From NCBI RefSeq assembly GCF_002760435.1, contig NZ_AUUU01000121.1:62001-126000 (forward strand): DNA of 64,000 nucleotides. Reading direction: 5' to 3'. The notes below the pieces were generated by a model, which was not told the origin of the DNA, ran no database searches, and worked only from the letters and a program-made list of their open reading frames with translations. A program made the position numbers and the translations under genes. Shown piece by piece: positions 25,604 to 34,737 of the stretch. This DNA comes from Clostridium sp. LS (GTDB lineage: Bacteria; Bacillota; Clostridia; Clostridiales; Clostridiaceae). The number at the start of each line of letters is the position of its first letter. Positions within the stretch are counted from its first letter, which is position 1.

Positions 25604-27862
25604 TTATAGTAGGCTTTTTAGTAAATCTTTAATCTGAACATTCATATCCTCAGAAGAAGCATTAACCAGTGCAATACCATAATATTTTACAGCCAATCCA
25701 TTTTCATTAAGATTTTCATATACAAATCCCAAATTATAATTCAAGTCAAAGTTATCTCTATCAAATTTCAAACCATCTCTCAAAATATTTTCTGCAGATT
25801 TAAAATCATTTTTTAATATGCTGAGTATTCCCATAAATGAATAAATTTCTATATCATTAAAATATTTTTCAGCATAAGAATTTATTAAATTTTCTGCTTC
25901 AATTAAATTATTGCTTTCTAAATTTTCATTGATTTGGTTTTTCATCAATATTTTATTTTCCAACGAAGTATTTTCAGAATTATTATTTATCTTATCTAAC
26001 AAGTAATTAATAAAAAATTTCATTTGAGGATATATTTCAATAATTTTCTTTAAATATTTTATATATAGTTTTAAGTTATTTTCTTTATATTTAAAAGCTT
26101 TGTTTAAGAAAATAATTAAAATTTCTTCTTTATCCTTCAAATCTCCTAACAACTCGTTATTTAATACATATTCATTATAAACAATACTGACATACTTTAA
26201 AGAAAATTTAATGTACAAATTATAAATTTCTTCTAATTCGGTTTTATTAAGCTTATTTGATATTATTAAATGATGAAGAATTTGTTTATTTAACCTTATT
26301 GAAAGAAATTTATTGTTATTTTTAAATTTAGCAACATAATCATATAAAGTTATATCTAGATTTTCATATTTAGAATTTATATTATTTAAAAAATGATTTA
26401 TTTCTCGAAATGATACATTAGATAAAATTAATGATAAGTCTTGCATATCAATTAAGAAATAATATATTAAATCAGAATAGTAGGGTTTATTGCCTAAATT
26501 TATTTTAGAAAATACTGCCTTGTATTTATTTAAATTAGTAGTATTAATTTTTTTATAGGATTGTCTCATTTTATTTAAAGTATTATAGGGAGTATTTCCT
26601 TCAGAAAATAAATTTTCGATATAGTCAATATCCTTTTTATCTAAATCTTTCTTTAGTTCTTCTAAGTTTCCATAAAAAATATCTAATTTATTTATTTGGT
26701 TATTAATTATCAGCATCTCTTCATATTCTTTTAAATCATCATATTGTCTTGAACCTTTTATCAATTCTATAAATTTTGAATTAATTAGTTCATCACTGTA
26801 TTTTATGCTCTTTATTTTAAGTAAATATTCTTTTGCAGAATTATAATCAGTATTTTTTAATAATTCAAATAAATGATAATAAGCATCATCTAAATTATCT
26901 AAAGTATAATATGTAATGGAAAGGTCTTTTTCTTGGTGGGCAAATGAGTTATATAAATTTAAATAAGATCTAAATGAAGAAATTGCTTCAGTATCTTTCT
27001 TTAACTCTTTCTGTGCAACACCTAAGAAGTAGTAGCTATCCATTATGTCTGCATTATATTTTAACAATTCTGTTGAATAATTCTCTAATTTGCTATAATC
27101 TTTTAAATTAAAATATAAAACAGATAGGGTTTGGTATACATATATGTAGTTTAATTTATCAGTTTTACTTTGAGTTAAGTTATATGCTTTTATTATATAA
27201 TTAAGCGCTTTTGAATAATTTTTTATTAGGCCATAAGATAATGCTAACTGGTATAAGAAATAAATATCATTTGGCTTTTTTTCTAGCTCCTTCTCCAGTA
27301 TCTCTATATTTCTATTAGACTTATTTTTTAGGGCATCTACATCATTATTAATATAGCCATAATGTTTACAAAAAACATTTAGATTTTTAATAGGGTCTTT
27401 TAGTAAAGGCTGTTCATGAATAGCATTAACAAATTTAAAATCATTATCTTTAAGGAACAGTCTTGCTCCAACACTTATAGAAAATAAATCCTCATTATTT
27501 GAATCTTCCAATTCTTTAATGTTTATTGTTGCTGATTTATATTTTTTATATGTATTATTGACGAAAAAATTTATAAGTTCAGTACAATCTTCAAGCACTT
27601 GATCTCCGTCAATAAAGAAGAACCATTCACCTTTGCAGTAATCTAAAATTATATTTCTAATTTCTGAAAAATCATTATTCCATTTATGTGAATACACTCT
27701 GCTTGTATATTTCTTTGCTATATTTATAGTATTATCAGTAGAACCAGTATCTACTATTATTAATTCTGAATCTAAATTGTCTAAAATCATCTGTAGAGAT
27801 TTTAAACATCTATCCAGATACTTTTCTTCATTTTTAACCATTAATCCAATGCTTAGTAACAT
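25604..27862 (-). CDS. GT2 glycosyltransferase fused to TPR repeats (minus strand)
   Basis: 752 residues. The N-terminal 230 are a SunS/WaaE-like GT2: MLLSIGLMVKNEEKYLDRCL, VDTGSTDNT, WNNDFSEIRN and FIDGDQVLED. TPR-type helical repeats follow (YFLYQLALSYGLIKNYSKAL, DSYYFLGVAQ) and recur at the C-terminus (SFMGILSILKNDFKSA, LNYNLGFVYENLNENGLA). GT2-TPR proteins commonly glycosylate protein or peptide acceptors. Paralogue of 29171 in opposite orientation. AAGGAG precedes the start on the minus strand. It is the only minus-strand gene in the window. Confidence 0.8.
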   Translation of the reverse strand: MLLSIGLMVKNEEKYLDRCLKSLQMILDNLDSELIIVDTGSTDNTINIAKKYTSRVYSHKWNNDFSEIRNIILDYCKGEWFFFIDGDQVLEDCTELINFFVNNTYKKYKSATINIKELEDSNNEDLFSISVGARLFLKDNDFKFVNAIHEQPLLKDPIKNLNVFCKHYGYINNDVDALKNKSNRNIEILEKELEKKPNDIYFLYQLALSYGLIKNYSKALNYIIKAYNLTQSKTDKLNYIYVYQTLSVLYFNLKDYSKLENYSTELLKYNADIMDSYYFLGVAQKELKKDTEAISSFRSYLNLYNSFAHQEKDLSITYYTLDNLDDAYYHLFELLKNTDYNSAKEYLLKIKSIKYSDELINSKFIELIKGSRQYDDLKEYEEMLIINNQINKLDIFYGNLEELKKDLDKKDIDYIENLFSEGNTPYNTLNKMRQSYKKINTTNLNKYKAVFSKINLGNKPYYSDLIYYFLIDMQDLSLILSNVSFREINHFLNNINSKYENLDITLYDYVAKFKNNNKFLSIRLNKQILHHLIISNKLNKTELEEIYNLYIKFSLKYVSIVYNEYVLNNELLGDLKDKEEILIIFLNKAFKYKENNLKLYIKYLKKIIEIYPQMKFFINYLLDKINNNSENTSLENKILMKNQINENLESNNLIEAENLINSYAEKYFNDIEIYSFMGILSILKNDFKSAENILRDGLKFDRDNFDLNYNLGFVYENLNENGLAVKYYGIALVNASSEDMNVQIKDLLKSLL

Positions 27863-27959
27863 AAATTCAACTCCTTTAAGTTATAGTATAATATAAGCTT
27901 TATAATAAATAAAATATTAAAATTAATATTTTAAGTGTAAGTTTATAAATAATTATTAT

Positions 27960-27986
27960 TTGGTTATTAATAATATTTGCTATAAT
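27960..27986 (+). promoter_or_regulatory. Putative sigma-A promoter for pseI
   Basis: A perfect TATAAT box at 27981-27986 with TTGGTT at 27960-27965 and a 15-base spacer (16 if TTTGGT is used), about 100 bases before the pseI start. It lies in the divergent gap shared with the minus-strand GT2-TPR gene. Confidence 0.45.
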
Positions 27987-28087
27987 TGAATACAAAGATT
28001 TGAAGAATTTTCAATATACTAAGATATCTAAAGAAAAGAAATAAAATTTCGACAATAATAAAGAAATAGACTTATTTGAGGTGAATT

Positions 28088-29140
28088 ATGAATAAAACGT
28101 TTAAAATAAATAATGTAAAAATTGGGGAAGATGAAAGAACTTTTATAATAGCTGAAATGTCAGCTAATCATCTTCAAGACTATGATAGGGCTGTAGAAAT
28201 TATTAAAAAGGCTGCATGGGCAGGTGCTGATGCAATTAAGCTCCAAACCTATACTCCAGATACTATAACTCTTGATTGTGATAATGAATATTTTCAAATA
28301 AAGCAAGGAACTATTTGGGATGGCACTACTTTGCATAAGCTCTATCAAACTGCTTACACTCCATGGGAATGGCAATCAAAGCTAAAAGAAGTTGCAGAGA
28401 ATGAAGGATTAATATTTTTCTCATCACCATTCGATTTTACAGCAGTTGATTTTTTGGAAGAAATGGATGTACCAGCTTATAAGATTGCATCTTTTGAAAT
28501 TAACGATATTCCATTTATTGAATACATAGCTGCCAAGAAAAAACCAGTAATAATATCAACAGGTATTTCTAGATTGAGTGATATTCAAGATGCTTTAGAT
28601 GCCTGCAAGAGAATGGGAAATGAAAATGTTGCACTGCTAAAATGTACATCCTCATATCCTGCCCCTATAGAAGAAATAAATTTAAAAACTATTCCTAACA
28701 TGAAAGAAACTTTTGATTGTATAGTTGGTCTATCTGATCACACTATGGGTAATGCTGTTTCAGTTGGAGGAGTGGCAATTGGAGCTAAGATAGTTGAAAA
28801 GCACTTAACCCTTAGAAGAAGTGATGGAGGGGCAGATGCTAAGTTTTCCATGGAACCAGAAGAATTTAAGGAAATGGTAGATAATATAAGAATAGTTGAA
28901 AAAGCTATAGGAAAGGTTACTTATGATTTAACTCAAAAGCAATCTAATTCCAGGGAGCATTCAAGAAGTTTATTTGTAATTGAAGATATTAAAGAAGGTG
29001 AGATATTCTCAGAAAAGAATCTTAAGAGTATACGACCAGGATTTGGTTTAGAAACTAAATATATAAAAGATATACTTGGGAAAAAAGCTAAGAAAAACAT
29101 TAAAAAGGGAACCCCTATGGATTGGAATTTAATAGAGTAA
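28088..29140 (+). CDS. pseI: Pseudaminic acid synthase
   Basis: 350 residues, NeuB family. AEMSANHLQDYDRAVEII near residue 20 is the PseI-type variant of the N-terminal loop. DAIKLQTYTPDTITLD, FFSSPFDFTAVDFL, GLSDHTMGNAVSVG and the EKHLTL metal-site region follow, then a C-terminal SAF domain (HSRSLFVIEDIKEGE, SIRPGFGLETKY). It should condense 6-deoxy-AltdiNAc with phosphoenolpyruvate to pseudaminic acid. The GAGGTGA site precedes ATG 28088. PseG is encoded at 32129, while PseB, PseC and PseH are not in the window and may lie upstream. Confidence 0.9.
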   Translation: MNKTFKINNVKIGEDERTFIIAEMSANHLQDYDRAVEIIKKAAWAGADAIKLQTYTPDTITLDCDNEYFQIKQGTIWDGTTLHKLYQTAYTPWEWQSKLKEVAENEGLIFFSSPFDFTAVDFLEEMDVPAYKIASFEINDIPFIEYIAAKKKPVIISTGISRLSDIQDALDACKRMGNENVALLKCTSSYPAPIEEINLKTIPNMKETFDCIVGLSDHTMGNAVSVGGVAIGAKIVEKHLTLRRSDGGADAKFSMEPEEFKEMVDNIRIVEKAIGKVTYDLTQKQSNSREHSRSLFVIEDIKEGEIFSEKNLKSIRPGFGLETKYIKDILGKKAKKNIKKGTPMDWNLIE

Positions 29141-29170
29141 TAGTTATTTATTAAGGAGCGGATATACACT

Positions 29171-31048
29171 ATGTTATTAAGTATTGGGATGATGGTTAAG
29201 GATGAAGAAAAATACTTAGATAAATGCTTGAGCGCAATGAAGCCACTTTTAGATAATTTAGAAGCTGAACTTGTTATTGTAGATACTGGTTCTACTGATA
29301 AGACAGTTGAAATTGCTAAAAAATATACAAATAAGGTATATTTTCATGAATGGAACAATGATTTTGCACAAATGAGAAACATTGTTTTGAGTTATTGTAT
29401 AGGAGAATGGTTTTTATTTATTGATGCTGATGAGATTATTGAAAATTGCATAAATCTAATAGAATTTTTTAACTCTAGAAAATATATGGAATTTAATTCA
29501 GCAACGATAAATATTAAAAGTATAACTACTGGAAATAATTATGTTATATTTTCGCCAGCTAGATTATTTAAAAAAGATAGAGATTTTAAATTTTCAGGGG
29601 CAATACATGAGCAGCCGTTAACTAGAGCGCCAATAGAATATCTTAATGTTACTTGTATTCATTATGGATATATGACTAATGATAAAGAATTAGCGGAAAA
29701 AAAGTTTAATAGAAATATAACTCTTTTAAAGGAAACACTTTCAAAAGATCCGGATAATATCTACTACTTATATCAAGCAGCTACAAGCTATAGTGTGCAT
29801 GCAAATCATAATGAAGCAATTAATTATATGAAGAAAGCATATGATCTAGCACAAAAACGACCTAACAAGACTGAATACATATATGTCTATCAGTCCATAT
29901 GTATAGAATATTATAATATTGGCGATTACATTAGTTTGGAAAAACATGCACTTGAATCATTAAAAGTAAAAAATGATTTTATTGACTTCTATTTTCTTTT
30001 GGGTTTGGCACAAGCGAACTTAGGAAAAAATAATGAGGCAATTAATGCGTTAAATAAATACCTTGAATTATATTACAATTTCGATAATTTAGAAAAGAAT
30101 GTTATGTTCAGTTACTATTCTCTAAATTTCATTAATGAAGTTTATTATAATTTAATTGATTTATACATCAAGGAACAAAATTATATAAATGCCATCTCTG
30201 TTTTAATAAGGGCAGATGAAAATAAAGGCAGTCTGCAAGTTCTGCACAAAAATTTAATTGATGGTATCGTTAATTCAAATAATCATAAATTATTGCTTGA
30301 TTACGAGAATGAATTAATAAAAAGCAATAGGGAAAAGCAGCTTAATGAATTTTATATTATATTGGAAAATTATAAGCTAAGTGCTAGTGACGATAATATT
30401 ACCTTGATGGAAGAGGCTTTTAGTAATGGTGTATCAGTTTATAGTACATTAAATAAATTAAGAATGGAGTTTAGGAAAAATAATTCAATTGACTTAAGCA
30501 ATTATAAAGAGTTCATATCTCATATTGATTTAAGTAAAGAAAATAATTACTATGGAGACTTTATCTATATTCTTTTAGCAATAAGATATGATATGGCAAA
30601 AGTATTATCAAATTGCAACTTTAACAAAATAAGCAGTTACTTTCAATATATTTCCGAAAAATATGAAAATACTAGTGAAATTATTTATGAATATATAACA
30701 AATACTGCAATAAAAGATAAGTTTATATATATAAGATTTTATAAAGAACTTCTTCATTACTTAATTATTTTAGAAGGCTTAGATAAAGAAAAAATGGAAA
30801 AGATATATAATTTATATATAGAATATGGATTTAAATATTTACACCTTGTATACACTGATTTTATTATTAATATGGCATGTATTAATGATGTAAAAAATGA
30901 GGAGGAAGGTTTTTTACTACTTTTAAATAAAGCATTTAGGTATAAGGATAATAATATTCGCTTATATATAAAAGCTTTAAAAGAAGCACTGGAAATTTTA
31001 AATCCTATGAAGAACTTAATAGAATTTTTGTTAAATCAAATAGAGTAA
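29171..31048 (+). CDS. GT2 glycosyltransferase fused to TPR repeats
   Basis: 625 residues. The N-terminal GT2 domain (MMVKDEEKYLDKCL, VDTGSTDKT, WNNDFAQMRN, FIDADEIIEN with the DAD metal site) is followed by TPR-like repeats (YYLYQAATSYSVHANHNEAI, DFYFLLGLAQANLGKNNEAI). It is collinear with the minus-strand protein at 25604 but lacks its last repeat block. A role in glycosylating flagellin or another protein acceptor fits the pseI/pseG/maf context but is inferred. AAGGAGCGG lies 9-15 bases before ATG 29171. Confidence 0.8.
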   Translation: MLLSIGMMVKDEEKYLDKCLSAMKPLLDNLEAELVIVDTGSTDKTVEIAKKYTNKVYFHEWNNDFAQMRNIVLSYCIGEWFLFIDADEIIENCINLIEFFNSRKYMEFNSATINIKSITTGNNYVIFSPARLFKKDRDFKFSGAIHEQPLTRAPIEYLNVTCIHYGYMTNDKELAEKKFNRNITLLKETLSKDPDNIYYLYQAATSYSVHANHNEAINYMKKAYDLAQKRPNKTEYIYVYQSICIEYYNIGDYISLEKHALESLKVKNDFIDFYFLLGLAQANLGKNNEAINALNKYLELYYNFDNLEKNVMFSYYSLNFINEVYYNLIDLYIKEQNYINAISVLIRADENKGSLQVLHKNLIDGIVNSNNHKLLLDYENELIKSNREKQLNEFYIILENYKLSASDDNITLMEEAFSNGVSVYSTLNKLRMEFRKNNSIDLSNYKEFISHIDLSKENNYYGDFIYILLAIRYDMAKVLSNCNFNKISSYFQYISEKYENTSEIIYEYITNTAIKDKFIYIRFYKELLHYLIILEGLDKEKMEKIYNLYIEYGFKYLHLVYTDFIINMACINDVKNEEEGFLLLLNKAFRYKDNNIRLYIKALKEALEILNPMKNLIEFLLNQIE

Positions 31049-31088
31049 TACTATAAATACAAACAATAATTCATAGGAGGACTAAAGG

Positions 31089-32072
31089 GTGAATATTGCA
31101 ATAATTGGTGGTTCAATAACTGAAGGTGCAGGAGCTAGTGAATATAAAAATTCATATGTTTATAGATTAGAAGAATACTTAAGGTATAAATATAAAGAAG
31201 TTAATGTTAAAAACTTAGGGTAAGGCGGTACAGCATCAAACTTTGGATTATTTAGATTAGAAAGAGATCTGGGAGATTTTAAACCTGATGTAATCTTTAT
31301 TGAATTTGCAGTAAATGATAGGATATATAATTCAGCAGATTCTAGCATATATTTCGAGGGTTTGCTAAGGGAATGTGCTAAGTTTGCTGAAAGAATAGTT
31401 ATTATTGATTTGCCAACAGGAATGTGCGATAGCTGTACAAATATACATAAAAAATTTGCTTACTTTTATAATATTCCGCTAATTGATGTTTAAGATGACG
31501 TATGGAAAAAAATTGGACTAAGGGAACTAACTTGGTCAAAAATATCAGTTGATAATCTTCATCCTAATGATAGAGGACATGAGCTGTATTTTGAAATCAT
31601 AAAAGATAACTTGGAGAATATTGATTTAAATAATATAAAAATAAAAATGGATTACAGAGTTTTAAGTAAGTACAAGTTTAGGAGCCCAAGTTTAGTTGCT
31701 TATGATAGTACACAAATTGAGTATTATGGTGACTGGCATGAAGATAATTTCAATTTGAATAATAAGTTTAATTCGGGTGCTTTAACTACTTCGGTTGGAA
31801 ATGGAGTTATCTTTAAGTTTAAGGGTAAGCATTTAAGTATGATGAACTTATTAAATGATGAGTCTGGAATCCTAGAATGTAAGCTTGATGATTATACCTT
31901 TAATATTGACTTATATATGAATTCGAAATGTTACTTTAGTACTACAATTAATTCGTATAATTTAGACAACGGAGATCATACTTTGACTATGATAGTAAGT
32001 AATAAGAAAAATGAAAATAGTTTAGGTAATAAGGTTGTAATTGGCGGATTTTTAATAGATCCAGGAAATTAA
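31089..32072 (+). pseudogene. GDSL/SGNH hydrolase gene interrupted by two in-frame TAA codons
   Basis: From GTG 31089, with AGGAGG 8 bases upstream, one frame runs 327 codons to TAA 32070 and keeps SGNH features throughout. Block I is IAIIGGSITEGAG, GGTASNFGLFRL follows, then FIEFAVNDR as block III and DNLHPNDRGHELY as the D-x-x-H block, with a C-terminal beta-rich part. The frame is cut by TAA at 31221-31223 (codon 45, after KNLG) and TAA at 31491-31493 (codon 135, after LIDV). No frameshift is seen. The open remainder from about 31611 is only the tail. It is probably a recently inactivated acyl-transfer or esterase gene. Confidence 0.75.
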
Positions 32073-32128
32073 GGCTTTTCAGGAGTAACCTTAGGTTAAT
32101 AAAGATTATTCTTTACGGAGGTATGTAT

Positions 32129-33166
32129 ATGAAGATTTTTATAAGGGCAGATGGTGGAAAGTCTATTGGTCTTGGTCATATAATGCGGATGATAGTTTTA
32201 GGAAAAGAACTAAGAAAAAATAATGAGGTAATATTTATATGCAGAAATAGCTTAGATGAAAAATATAGTGCAGGAATAAAGATATTAAAAGAAAATAAAT
32301 TTCAAGTTATGGAAGTAAGGGAGAAGAATTATATTGAGGATATTATAAATATACAAAAAGAGCATAAGGCTGATGTGATTATTACAGATAGTTACAATGT
32401 TGATGAGGAGTACTTTAAATTATTAAGAAGGCACTTCATGTTAACTGGATATGTTGATGATGTTAATACAACCAATATGAATGTTGATTTTTTAATAAAT
32501 CAAAATATAAATGCATCACTTGTGGATTATGGGAAAACTACAAGTAGTCGTACAAAGTTATTCCTAGGAACTAAATATTGCATGATTAGAGAGGAATTTA
32601 GAAGAAATTCTAATGAAAAAATAATAAAAGAGGAAGTTAAAGATATTCTTATAACCTTAGGTGGAATGGATAATGATTATAATACAAAAAAAGTTCTGGA
32701 GCTTATTAAGGATTGTAATAAGAATATTCATGTGGTACTAGGAAGTGCTTTTGATAAAGCATTGGTTAAGGAGATTTATGATTTATCAAAAAAATATTGC
32801 TGTATTTTTCCTTATGAGAATGCAAATATGTCTGAACTTATGAAGAAATGTGATATTGCTATTTCTGCATGTGGGTCAACAATATATGAGCTGTGTGCTA
32901 TGAAAGTACCAAGTATAGGCGTGATTATTGCAGATAATCAAGAAGAAGTTGCTCATATAATGAAAGAAAAGGAGCTCGTTTTAGATGTATTTAGCATTAA
33001 AAACATAAACGCCGAGGAATTAGTTAATTCTCTTAATAAATTAATTGACAATAAGCTTATTAGGAAACGAATTATAAATAATCAAAAAAATATTGTAAAT
33101 GTTAATGGAGCAAGGGATTTGGCAAAAGGAATTGAAAAACTGGCAAACATGAAAATTACTATATAA
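32129..33166 (+). CDS. pseG: UDP-2,4-diacetamido-2,4,6-trideoxy-beta-L-altropyranose hydrolase
   Basis: 345 residues, GT-B-fold PseG family. FIRADGGKSIGLGHIMRM at the N-terminus is the family signature (RxDG-x-x-IGxGHxMR). ITLGGMDNDYNT, HVVLGSAFD and SACGSTIYELCAMKVPSI follow in the nucleotide-binding half. It removes UDP from the altropyranose intermediate to supply the PseI substrate. ATG 32129 is taken because GGAGG ends 7 bases before it; ATG 32123 is only 1 base away from that RBS. Confidence 0.9.
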   Translation: MKIFIRADGGKSIGLGHIMRMIVLGKELRKNNEVIFICRNSLDEKYSAGIKILKENKFQVMEVREKNYIEDIINIQKEHKADVIITDSYNVDEEYFKLLRRHFMLTGYVDDVNTTNMNVDFLINQNINASLVDYGKTTSSRTKLFLGTKYCMIREEFRRNSNEKIIKEEVKDILITLGGMDNDYNTKKVLELIKDCNKNIHVVLGSAFDKALVKEIYDLSKKYCCIFPYENANMSELMKKCDIAISACGSTIYELCAMKVPSIGVIIADNQEEVAHIMKEKELVLDVFSIKNINAEELVNSLNKLIDNKLIRKRIINNQKNIVNVNGARDLAKGIEKLANMKITI

Positions 33167-33200
33167 AAGAATAATCTTAGTGAGGAGATAATAGAATATT

Positions 33201-34427
33201 ATGTTTCAATTGGAAAAAAGTAAATGTGGAGCTATTACACTAACATATAAGAATAAATATATACATAGCAAGTATGATCCAAGTAAGGAAGGAGAGCAAT
33301 TTGCAAAAGGAAATATTGAATTAATAAATAAACAAATTAGTGTATTATACGGATTGGGACTTGGATATCATATATATGAAATAGGAAAAATAATTAGTGA
33401 GAACTCTGTTTTATATGTTTTTGAATACAATGAAGAGCTAATAAATTATTGCAAAGAAATAAATCCACAGATTTTTCATTATGAAAATATAAAAATAATT
33501 GAAGGTAGTAATAAGGACTTTTATTCACTATTATCAAAGTGCTTAAATAAAGTTGAGGATATAATGATACATAGAGCCTCCTTAGAAACTATTGAAGAGT
33601 CGAATGCTAATTTGTTTAATTTAATTAATGATTTTAATCGAACGAAACAACTTTCAAGAATTGATGATACTTATAAGATTTTAGGAGAAGAAAATGAAAA
33701 AGAAAATTTTTTGAAAAACTATCCACATATAAGTGAGCTCTTAAAAGAATTAAAATTATGTGAAAAACCATTTTTGATTGTATCTGCCGGTCCGTCTTTA
33801 GATTTTGATTTAGATCTTTTAGAGGAACATCAAAACAAATTTATTATAATATGTGTTGGAAGCTCCTTAAGAGCTCTTATGAATAAGAATATAAGGCCAA
33901 ATGTAATAGTGATAATTGACTCGAAAGAGATTGTTCAAAAGCAATTTGAGGGATATGAAAATGAAAATATACCATTATGTTTTCCAGCTTCAGCTTCTAA
34001 ATGGGCTATAAATTTTTATAATGGACCTAAATATATCTTTGAAAAAGAAAAAGGTAATTCATATATTGAAGTTGTAGGTACTGTTGCAGTTTCTGCTATA
34101 GATATAGCAATAAAAAGTGATGCAAACACTGTTGTGTTATTAGGACAAGATTTAGCTTATCTAAAAGATAGATCTCACACAAAAGTTTATGAAGAGGTAT
34201 ATGGATTTAAAGACAGTGAGAAGTTGGGAAATAAAATTAAAACTGTACTTGGAGTTAACGGAGAAATTCTGGAAACCTCGCCGGGGTATTTGACTTTTAA
34301 ACATAAAATTGAACAATTAATAAGCAGAAATAATCATATTGAATTTATAAATTGCAGTAGAGGAGCTATGATAGAAGGAACATTGTCCTTAGGATTTAAG
34401 GATTATTTCATGAATTTTAACTGTTAA
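33201..34427 (+). CDS. maf: Maf/DUF115 flagellin nonulosonic-acid transferase
   Basis: 408 residues of the MAF_flag10/DUF115 family. Its core is FLIVSAGPSLDFDLDLL near residue 192, then VIIDSKEIVQKQ, VGTVAVSAIDIAI and VVLLGQDLAYLKDRSH. Motility accessory factors transfer CMP-pseudaminate or CMP-legionaminate to Ser/Thr of flagellin in the cytoplasm. Its position between the pse genes and the flagellin gene fits exactly. The N-terminus (AITLTYKNKYIHSKYDP) matches the short Maf form. GAGGAG lies about 13 bases before ATG 33201. Confidence 0.88.
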   Translation: MFQLEKSKCGAITLTYKNKYIHSKYDPSKEGEQFAKGNIELINKQISVLYGLGLGYHIYEIGKIISENSVLYVFEYNEELINYCKEINPQIFHYENIKIIEGSNKDFYSLLSKCLNKVEDIMIHRASLETIEESNANLFNLINDFNRTKQLSRIDDTYKILGEENEKENFLKNYPHISELLKELKLCEKPFLIVSAGPSLDFDLDLLEEHQNKFIIICVGSSLRALMNKNIRPNVIVIIDSKEIVQKQFEGYENENIPLCFPASASKWAINFYNGPKYIFEKEKGNSYIEVVGTVAVSAIDIAIKSDANTVVLLGQDLAYLKDRSHTKVYEEVYGFKDSEKLGNKIKTVLGVNGEILETSPGYLTFKHKIEQLISRNNHIEFINCSRGAMIEGTLSLGFKDYFMNFNC

Positions 34428-34463
34428 ATTAAAAAGTAATTAACCTATTTTCAAATTTTATAT

Positions 34464-34490
34464 TAAGTTATTATACTTTTTATCGAAAAA
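34464..34490 (+). promoter_or_regulatory. Possible sigma-28-like promoter before the yjfB/flagellin genes
   Basis: TAAG (34464-34467), 15 bases, then TCGAAAAAT (34483-34491) resembles TAAA-N15-CCGATAT. It is a weak match, proposed only because a flagellin gene follows and fliA is encoded downstream. Confidence 0.3.
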
Positions 34491-34531
34491 TATATAGATT
34501 TTAAATTTTATAAAAAACGAGGTGTGATTTT

Positions 34532-34711
34532 ATGGATATAGGGTCATTATCAATGGGATTAAGCCAAGCTTCTGTTGCTAATTCAGTTCAAATATCAGTT
34601 ATGAAAATGGCAATGAATAATAGTGAAGATGTAGATGTTGAAATGGAACAAATGATGAATAATATGGCTACAGATGAGAACTTAGGAAGAAATATAGATG
34701 TAACAGTTTAA
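34532..34711 (+). CDS. YjfB-like putative motility protein
   Basis: 59 residues. MDIGSLSMGLSQAS, VQISVMKMAMN and NNMATDENLGRNIDVTV match the small YjfB motility family, whose function is not established. A GAGGTG site lies 8 bases before ATG 34532. It lies 26 bases before the flagellin gene and is probably co-transcribed with it. Confidence 0.75.
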   Translation: MDIGSLSMGLSQASVANSVQISVMKMAMNNSEDVDVEMEQMMNNMATDENLGRNIDVTV

Positions 34712-34737
34712 ATATAATTAGTAGGAGGTGAAAATAA

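Noticed and set aside
31611..32072. A separate 153-residue gene
   Set aside because: It is in frame with the upstream GDSL domain, starts at a TTG inside it without RBS, and is the tail of the interrupted gene.
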